DNA from: Pseudomonadota bacterium
GTDB lineage: Bacteria > Pseudomonadota > Gammaproteobacteria > Burkholderiales > Burkholderiaceae
Length of the DNA stretch: 5,902 bases
NCBI GenBank assembly: GCA_023441105.1
Contig: JAEZQX010000470.1
Location: forward strand, 1 to 5,902
Reading direction: 5' to 3'
Shown: piece by piece, positions 1-5,902 of the stretch
How the letters are laid out: each line of letters begins with the position of its first letter
Numbering within the stretch: the first letter of the stretch is position 1
Made by a program: the position numbers and the translations under genes
The notes under the pieces: model-generated
Databases searched by the model: none
Told to the model about the DNA's origin: nothing
Seen by the model: the letters and a program-made list of their open reading frames with translations, nothing else

Positions 1-320
1 GTGCAGAGCGCCGCCGGCAGCCACGACCAGGGCATCGGCAGCAGGAAGAGCGCACCGACCGAGCTGATCGTCATCATGACGGTGGCGAACTGCTTGGCCG
101 GCAGCGGCACCGCCCGATGCGCGCGCCAGTCGCGCACGATCGGACCGAGGCGCGGATGGTCGAGGAGCCAACGCTCGACCCGCGGGCTGCCACGCGAAAA
201 GCACCAGGCGGCCAGCAGCACGAAGGGCGCGGTCGGAAGAAGGGGCAGGAAGATGCCGATCAGGCCGATGACCAGCGCGAGCCATCCCCCGAGCAGCCAG
301 AGCGCACGCGTCGGCAGCAT
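1..320 (-). CDS. YbaN-family (DUF454) inner-membrane protein, partial (3' end outside window)
   Basis: The reading frame starts at an ATG (318-320, read on the minus strand) and is open for 106 codons to the left edge, so the C-terminus is missing. The translation opens with MLPTRALWLLGGWLALVIGL, then a conserved stretch LPLLPTAPFVLLAAWCFSRG (about residues 25-44), SPRVERWLLDHP and IVRDW. From memory this matches E. coli YbaN closely, including the LPT-x-PF-x-LLAAWCF-x-R-x-SPR signature, and YbaN is about 125 residues, so roughly 20 residues should lie beyond the edge. Two hydrophobic segments are visible near residues 6-24 and 26-41, and a third near 78-98, consistent with a small integral inner-membrane protein. 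The family has no firmly established function. No clear Shine-Dalgarno sequence precedes the ATG. The start lies 101 nt downstream of the 3' end of the tRNA on the same strand, so read-through from the tRNA promoter is possible. Confidence 0.92.
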   Translation of the reverse strand, partial: MLPTRALWLLGGWLALVIGLIGIFLPLLPTAPFVLLAAWCFSRGSPRVERWLLDHPRLGPIVRDWRAHRAVPLPAKQFATVMMTISSVGALFLLPMPWSWLPAALC

Positions 321-348
321 GGCGCAAGGATAACGTCTTCGGCGGGAT

Positions 349-421
349 CGAGACGGAGAGGCGGGAGGAAAGCGCGAGGCAGGCGGAGGGAAAGCGCGAG
401 GAAGGCGGAGGGAAAGCGAGG
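349..421 (-). promoter_or_regulatory. Possible Rho-loading (rut-like) C/U-rich transcript segment downstream of tRNA-Arg
   Basis: Read on the minus strand, this 73-nt stretch contains no A, 11 G, and otherwise only C and U. There is no good hairpin followed by a U run between the tRNA 3' end and the DUF454 start. An unstructured, C-rich, G-poor RNA is what Rho binds in well-studied bacteria, so this could end tRNA transcription or limit read-through into the DUF454 gene. That role is inferred from composition and position only. The segment could equally be slippage-prone DNA with no regulatory role. Confidence 0.3.
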
Positions 422-424
422 TGG
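361..424. repeat. Three tandem copies of a 22-bp purine-rich unit behind the tRNA
   Basis: Copies lie at 361-382, 383-404 and 405-424. The first two are 22 bp and differ at only a few positions, sharing the core AAAGCGCGAGG. The third is shortened to about 20 bp, and its end runs into the CCA end of the tRNA gene. On the plus strand 361-421 holds no T and only nine C, so the minus-strand transcript leaving the tRNA has no A and is almost wholly C and U. The repeat does not copy any part of the tRNA. It fills most of the gap between the tRNA and the DUF454 gene. Confidence 0.75.
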
Positions 425-497
425 CGCGCCCGGCAGGAATCGAACCTGCAACCCCTGCCTTCGGAGGGCAGTACTCTATCCGTTGAGCTACGGGCGC
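422..497 (-). tRNA. tRNA-Arg, anticodon CCG
   Basis: The minus strand folds as a complete 76-nt cloverleaf. The acceptor stem pairs GCGCCCG (491-497) with CGGGCGC (426-432). The D arm has GCTC and GAGT around the AACGGATA loop. The anticodon stem CTGCC/GGCAG encloses the loop CTCCGAA, giving anticodon CCG (462-464), which reads the arginine codon CGG. The variable loop is short, and the T arm GCAGG-TTCGAAT-CCTGC is canonical. The discriminator base is G (425), and CCA is encoded at 422-424. Codon CGG is common in GC-rich genomes, which fits a dedicated tRNA. Confidence 0.97.
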
Positions 498-510
498 GAC
501 GAGAGGACGC

Positions 511-516
511 ATTGTA
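511..516 (-). promoter_or_regulatory. -10 box of the tRNA-Arg promoter
   Basis: On the minus strand the hexamer TACAAT (5 of 6 to TATAAT) ends 13 nt before the 5' end of the mature tRNA. The intervening GCGTCCTCTCGTC is GC-rich, as is usual for the discriminator region of stringently controlled tRNA promoters. That spacing would give a leader of only a few nucleotides. A matching -35 box is poor: the hexamer at 17-bp spacing (534-539) reads AGGATT. Confidence 0.5.
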
Positions 517-670
517 GCCCGTGCCCGCGGCGAAATCCTTGCGTGGCCGATGGCTGGACTGCGATCGGCGTTGGCAGGGCCGGCCGATGCCTCCCCGGGG
601 CCTGCCGAGGCCGCCATCTCACGGCCAAGCAGGCCCGCCTGCCGCGCAAGCGGATTCCGCAGTTCCCGGC

Positions 671-676
671 TAAAAT
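671..676 (+). promoter_or_regulatory. Weak candidate -10 box upstream of the cytochrome gene
   Basis: TAAAAT (5 of 6 to TATAAT) lies about 100 nt before the cytochrome start in otherwise GC-rich sequence. The -35 position holds AAGCGG at 17-bp spacing, a poor match, and no extended -10 TG is present. I saw no FNR-type TTGAT-N4-ATCAA palindrome in the region. The rest of 498-778 holds a short hairpin (GGCCT/AGGCC at 599-612) without a T run, and no convincing small gene. Confidence 0.2.
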
Positions 677-778
677 CTAGGGTTTTGCGGACATTCCCCG
701 AGCGCTGTCGATACGGCAGCCGCGTCTGCGACAATCTCGAGACCTTTCGCCGACGGCGAATCAACGGATAGCGGAGCC

Positions 779-1396
779 ATGGCAGCACATTCAGACACAG
801 CAAACCATCCGATCGCGCAGGCGCAGGCCGAACAGCAATCGCACGGCGACGAGGAGGGCCACACCACCTTCATCAAGACGCCGCGCCAGCTGATCATCGT
901 GGTGCTGCTGGCGCTGTTCGTGCCGATCATCCTGATCGTGCTGCTGGCCAGCTTCGTCGTCAACAGCAAGCAGGTCGGCGCCGGTTCCGACTCGATGACG
1001 CCGGAGGCGATCGAGGCGCGGATCCGCCCGGTCGCCGGCTTCGAGCTGCGGGACGCCAGCGCGCCGCAGGCCGCCCGCTCCGGGGAAGAGGTCTACAAGG
1101 CGGTCTGCAGCGCCTGCCATGGAGCCGGCGTCGCCGGGGCGCCCAAGCACGAGGACAGCGGCGCCTGGTCGGCCCGCATCGCGAACGGCCTCGAGGCGCT
1201 GGTCAATTCCGCGCTCAAGGGCAAGGGCGCGATGCCGCCCCAGGGTGGCGGCGACTACTCCGACACCGAGATCACCAAGGCGGTGGTTTACATGGCCAAC
1301 GCCGCCGGCGGCAAGTTCGAGGAGCCGAAGGACGCTGCCCCGGCCGACCAGGCGAAGGGCGAAGGGCAGGGCGAGGCCAAGGCCGAAGGAAAGTAG
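779..1396 (+). CDS. Membrane-anchored monoheme c-type cytochrome (cytochrome c5-like)
   Basis: The 205-residue product has a hydrophilic, His/Gln-rich N-terminus (1-35) and one strong transmembrane segment (about 38-61). It also has a class I cytochrome c domain with the heme-attachment motif CSACH (C110, C113, H114) and the likely axial methionine M152 in GAMPPQGG, a layout typical of the c5 family. DTEITKAVVYMANAAG (about 162-177) is the usual C-terminal helix of the fold. The last 20 residues are a charged Ala/Gly/Lys/Glu tail without predicted structure. The anchor should place the heme in the periplasm, where such proteins carry electrons to a terminal oxidase or similar acceptor; the partner cannot be read from this sequence. 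The ATG at 779 is preceded by GGAG at 773-776, only 2 nt away, which is tight for a Shine-Dalgarno. The start is still favoured because it supplies the anchor in full and the same N-terminal style (FIKTPRQLI before the helix) occurs in related betaproteobacterial proteins as I recall them. The gene converges on rep. Confidence 0.93.
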   Translation: MAAHSDTANHPIAQAQAEQQSHGDEEGHTTFIKTPRQLIIVVLLALFVPIILIVLLASFVVNSKQVGAGSDSMTPEAIEARIRPVAGFELRDASAPQAARSGEEVYKAVCSACHGAGVAGAPKHEDSGAWSARIANGLEALVNSALKGKGAMPPQGGGDYSDTEITKAVVYMANAAGGKFEEPKDAAPADQAKGEGQGEAKAEGK

Positions 1397-1405
1397 AGCC
1401 GCAGG

Positions 1406-1441
1406 CACCGGCCGGGCCGTCGCGGACGGCACTGGCCGGTG
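1406..1441. terminator. Strong GC-rich hairpin in the cytochrome-rep convergent gap
   Basis: CACCGGCC (1406-1413) pairs perfectly with GGCCGGTG (1434-1441). An inner stem GCCGTC/GACGGC around a GCG loop gives a two-tier hairpin. It begins 10 nt after the cytochrome stop. No T run follows on either strand, so it is not a classical intrinsic terminator; it may protect or pause transcript ends from either direction. A second small palindrome, GGCGGC-AG-GCCGCC, lies at 1449-1462, close to the rep stop. Confidence 0.45.
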
Positions 1442-1468
1442 GCGCCGGGGCGGCAGGCCGCCTCGTCC

Positions 1469-3526
1469 TCAATCCTTCCGAAACAACTCCCGAAGCGCCG
1501 CCAGGCGCTTTTTTGCATCCTCGGCCGAGACCGGCCGATTGCCGGTGCCTTCCAGGTCGAGCTTCATCTCGGTGATGAAGCGCGACGGCTGGCATTCCAC
1601 CAGGGCGCGGGCGCGCTTGCGCTGGCGGCACCAGGTCAGCGTCAGCGAGCGCTTGGCGCGCGTCACCGCGACATACATCAGCCGCCGCTCCTCCTCGAGG
1701 CGCTCGCCCAGCAGCTTCTCCGCATCGACGGCGGCTTGGGGCGATTCGCCGCGGCTGGCGGCGTCCTCGTCCTCCTTGCCGGTGTGGGGCAGCAGCCCCT
1801 CTTCGACCCCGACCAGGAACACGTGCGGGTATTCGAGCCCCTTGGCGGCGTGGATGGTCGACAGGCGGACCGCGTCGCCTTCGCTTTCGCGGCCCTCCAG
1901 CCGCGTCACCAGCGAGATGTGCTGCGCCATGTCGATCAGGTTCTTGCCGTCTTCCTCCGCCCGCTTGTTGAGCCAGTCGCAGAACTCGTTGACGTTCTGC
2001 CAGCGGGTGGTGGCGCTGCGCTCGTCGCCCTGCTCGGCGAGGTAGGCCTGGTAGTCGATCGCCTTGATCAGGTCCGCCAGCACGGTCGGCGCCGGCTCCC
2101 GGCTGGCCCGCCACTTGATGCGATTGACGAAGTCGCCGAACTCGCGCAGGGTCGCCAGCTGGCGCTCGGCGATGCGCTCGTCCAGCCCGCTTTCGAATAC
2201 CGCCTCGAACAGGCTGATCTCGCGCTCGCCGGCGTATTCGCCCAGGGCCTTGAGGGTCTGCGGGCCGATGCCGCGCCGCGGCGTGGTGGCCGCGCGGATG
2301 AAGGCCGGATCGTCGTCCTCGTTGGCCAGGACCCGCAGGTAGGCGCACAGGTCCTTGATCTCGGCCTTGTCGAAGAACGACTGGCCGCCGGAGATCTGGT
2401 AGGGGATCTTTTCCTTGCGCAGCATCTGCTCGATGACCCGCGCCTGGTGGTTGCCGCGGTAGAGGATGGCGAAGTCGGCAAAGGCGCTGCGCTTCTCGAA
2501 CTTGGCCGCCTGCAGGCGCATGACCACCGTTTCCGCCTCGTGCTCGTCGTCGTCGCAGGCGACCACCTTGATCGGGTCGCCCAGTCCGAGTGCCGACCAC
2601 AGCCGCTTGGCGTGCAGCTTGGGGTTGTGGTCGATGAGGGCGTTGGCGGCGCTGAGGATCGTGCGACTCGAGCGATAGTTCTGCTCGAGCTTGACCACCT
2701 TCAGTTGCGGGTAGTCGTCGGCCAGCCGCCGCAGGTTCTCGAGGGTGGCGCCGCGCCAGCCGTAGATCGACTGGTCGTCGTCGCCCACGGCGGTGAAGCC
2801 GTGGCGGTCGCCGACCAGCTCCCGCAGCAGCTGGTACTGGGCGGCGTTGGTGTCCTGGTATTCGTCGACCAGGAAGTAGCGCAGCCGCTCGCGCCACAAC
2901 TCGGCGGCGGCGCCGTCGCTGCGCAGCAGCTTGAGCGGCAGGCCGATGAGGTCGTCGAAGTCGACCGCCTGGTAGCCTTCGAGCGTCGCCTGGTAGTCGC
3001 GATAAGCGCGGGCGATCCGCAGCTCGTATTCCCCGTGGCCCTGGCGGATCGCCGCCTCCGGCTCGAGCAGGGCGTTCTTCCACAACGAGATCCGCGACGC
3101 GGCGGTGCGCACCAGCTTGCGGTCGGTGGTCGCCAGCAGCTGGGTCAGCAGGTTGCCGCAATCGTCGGCATCGAAGATCGAGAAGGTCGACTTGAGCCCG
3201 ATCGCCCGGCCGCTGGTGCGCAGGATGCGCATCCCCAGCGAGTGGAAGGTGCAGATGGTCGGGCGCTCGGCGGCGGCCAGCTTCACCGCGCCGGCGAACC
3301 GTTCGGCCATCTCCGCCGCCGCCTTGTTGGTGAAGGTGATGGCGGCGATGGCACGCGAGGCGAAGCCCGACTCGATCAGGTGCGCGAGCTTGGCGGTGAT
3401 GACGCGGGTCTTACCGGAGCCGGCACCGGCGATGACGAGGCACGGGCCGTCGAGGTAACGGACCGCCTCGGCCTGGGAGGGGTTCAAGTCAGCCAATCGG
3501 TAGCTGCCGGGCGTTGGACCCGACAT
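1469..3526 (-). CDS. rep: ATP-dependent DNA helicase Rep (superfamily 1, UvrD/Rep family)
   Basis: The 685-residue protein (E. coli Rep, from memory, 673) carries every SF1A motif in order. These are the Q motif LNPSQ (14-18), Walker A GAGSGKT (34-40), Ia TFTNKAA (64-70), Ib TFHSLG (93-98), II DEYQD (221-225) and III GDDDQSIYGWRGA (248-260). IV EQNYRSS (281-287), V in STIHAAKGLEYPHVFLVG (556-573) and VI EEERRLMYVAVTRAK (611-625) follow. Segments such as ILYRGNHQ and PYQISGGQSFF match Rep better than UvrD or PcrA. Rep translocates 3'-5' on single-stranded DNA, strips proteins ahead of the fork and helps restart stalled forks. The ATG at 3526 is 15 nt after the priA stop, with GAAGG (3539-3543) overlapping that stop but 12 nt from the ATG, a long spacing. 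A TTG at codon 11 (3494-3496) would give MADLNPSQ, closer to the usual Rep N-terminus, and is a real alternative. About 20 extra residues sit between motifs V and VI. The 3' end contains the opposing gene's terminator. Confidence 0.95.
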   Translation of the reverse strand: MSGPTPGSYRLADLNPSQAEAVRYLDGPCLVIAGAGSGKTRVITAKLAHLIESGFASRAIAAITFTNKAAAEMAERFAGAVKLAAAERPTICTFHSLGMRILRTSGRAIGLKSTFSIFDADDCGNLLTQLLATTDRKLVRTAASRISLWKNALLEPEAAIRQGHGEYELRIARAYRDYQATLEGYQAVDFDDLIGLPLKLLRSDGAAAELWRERLRYFLVDEYQDTNAAQYQLLRELVGDRHGFTAVGDDDQSIYGWRGATLENLRRLADDYPQLKVVKLEQNYRSSRTILSAANALIDHNPKLHAKRLWSALGLGDPIKVVACDDDEHEAETVVMRLQAAKFEKRSAFADFAILYRGNHQARVIEQMLRKEKIPYQISGGQSFFDKAEIKDLCAYLRVLANEDDDPAFIRAATTPRRGIGPQTLKALGEYAGEREISLFEAVFESGLDERIAERQLATLREFGDFVNRIKWRASREPAPTVLADLIKAIDYQAYLAEQGDERSATTRWQNVNEFCDWLNKRAEEDGKNLIDMAQHISLVTRLEGRESEGDAVRLSTIHAAKGLEYPHVFLVGVEEGLLPHTGKEDEDAASRGESPQAAVDAEKLLGERLEEERRLMYVAVTRAKRSLTLTWCRQRKRARALVECQPSRFITEMKLDLEGTGNRPVSAEDAKKRLAALRELFRKD
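1493..1514 (+). terminator. Intrinsic terminator for the cytochrome transcript, inside the 3' end of rep
   Basis: On the plus strand AAGCGCC (1493-1499), loop GCCA, and GGCGCTT (1504-1510) form a perfect 7-bp hairpin. The last two T of the arm run straight into TTTT (1511-1514), giving six consecutive T. This has the form of a Rho-independent terminator for the cytochrome gene, about 97 nt after its stop. On the opposite strand the same bases encode Lys-Lys-Arg-Leu-Ala-Ala-Leu near the C-terminus of Rep, so the two transcripts would overlap. Confidence 0.7.
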
Positions 3527-3538
3527 TCGGAAATTGCG

Positions 3539-3541
3539 CCT

Positions 3542-3543
<2 letters not shown>
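3539..3543 (-). promoter_or_regulatory. Possible ribosome binding site of rep, overlapping the priA stop codon
   Basis: On the minus strand GAAGG shares its first two bases with the TGA stop of priA (3542-3544). It lies 12 nt before the rep ATG, longer than ideal. No other purine-rich site is visible in the gap. The arrangement would suit translational coupling, with ribosomes ending priA feeding rep. Confidence 0.35.
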
Positions 3544-5710
<2,167 letters not shown>

Positions 5711-5833
5711 GAGGGCGCTAGTCGGAATGGGTAAGTGCGTACTTCCGGGTGATGTTCGAGCGGCAGGAGAGCGGCGCAGAATGCGCGCAATCCGGGTGCC
5801 GGGAGCGCGGCACCTGCACGGCGGGATTGCCTG

Positions 5834-5862
5834 TTTACATTTCCAGGGCAGTGTCAGATTAT
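5834..5862 (+). promoter_or_regulatory. Candidate sigma-70 promoter pointing right, out of the window
   Basis: TTTACA (5834-5839, 5 of 6 to TTGACA) is separated by exactly 17 bp from GATTAT (5857-5862, 4 of 6 to TATAAT), in the only AT-richer patch of the right end. It would drive a plus-strand gene starting beyond the window. The same patch holds an inverted pair GTTTAC (5833-5838) and GTAAAC (5866-5871), possibly an operator. On the minus strand only weak promoter matches are visible here (CTGACA at 5852-5857, GATAAT at 5858-5863, neither with a good partner), although priA should have its promoter in or beyond this area. No recognisable gene was found in 5711-5902. Confidence 0.35.
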
Positions 5863-5902
5863 CCCGTAAACGCTGCAGTCGGTCGTCTTCGTCGGGCCGC
5901 GC

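Noticed and set aside
361..424. The 22-bp units as a CRISPR array
   Set aside because: The units are directly abutting with no spacers, number only three and are not palindromic.
422..497. tRNA-Arg as an integration site for a mobile element
   Set aside because: No integrase, no repeated copy of the tRNA 3' end and no foreign-looking cargo are present. The neighbouring genes are ordinary housekeeping genes.
117..680. Plus-strand frame covering the DUF454 gene, the repeat and the tRNA
   Set aside because: It reads through a complete tRNA and antisense to a clear DUF454 protein. Its composition is Arg/Gly-rich with no family resemblance.
550..771. A 73-codon plus-strand frame upstream of the cytochrome gene
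   Set aside because: There is no ribosome binding site and no family resemblance, and the composition is that of translated GC-rich noncoding DNA.
1272..3161. A long minus-strand frame overlapping rep and the cytochrome gene
   Set aside because: It is an out-of-frame Arg/Ala/Pro-rich shadow of rep that also runs through the intergenic hairpins.
5727..5902. Plus-strand frame starting ATG (MGKCVLPGDV) and open to the right edge
   Set aside because: It starts upstream of the candidate promoter, is Arg/Ser-rich, and resembles no known protein. The true rightward gene, if any, should start beyond the window.

Overview
This is a GC-rich chromosomal window carrying ordinary housekeeping genes. The proteins (PriA, Rep, a membrane-anchored c5-like cytochrome and a YbaN/DUF454 protein) and the gene neighbourhood suggest a betaproteobacterium, perhaps in or near the Rhodocyclales. 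That placement is inferred from protein style and gene company; no taxonomic marker was searched.

Layout, left to right: (1) the 5' part of a minus-strand gene for a YbaN-type DUF454 inner-membrane protein, running off the left edge; (2) a short purine-biased stretch with about three 22-bp tandem repeats; (3) a minus-strand tRNA-Arg(CCG) with an encoded CCA end and a good -10 box upstream; (4) a roughly 280-bp intergenic stretch; (5) a plus-strand gene for a membrane-anchored monoheme c-type cytochrome; (6) a convergent junction with a strong hairpin, plus an intrinsic terminator lying inside the 3' end of the opposing gene; (7) minus-strand rep (Rep superfamily 1 helicase); (8) minus-strand priA (primosomal helicase) directly upstream of rep, 15 nt apart; (9) a 192-bp upstream stretch with an AT-richer island and a promoter-like sequence that points rightward, out of the window.

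priA and rep look like one transcription unit, read right to left. Both gene products act at stalled or collapsed replication forks: PriA recognises forks and loads the primosome, and Rep is a 3'-5' helicase that clears protein roadblocks and takes part in PriC-dependent restart. The cytochrome is transcribed towards them and probably serves respiratory electron transfer on the periplasmic face of the membrane.

I found no mobile element, CRISPR array, toxin-antitoxin pair or defence system, and no convincing undescribed system. The points worth a second look are small: the terminator embedded in rep, the C/U-rich repeat transcript behind the tRNA, extra segments in PriA and Rep, and the upstream region of priA. 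The very long reading frames antisense to rep and priA are judged to be GC-driven shadows.
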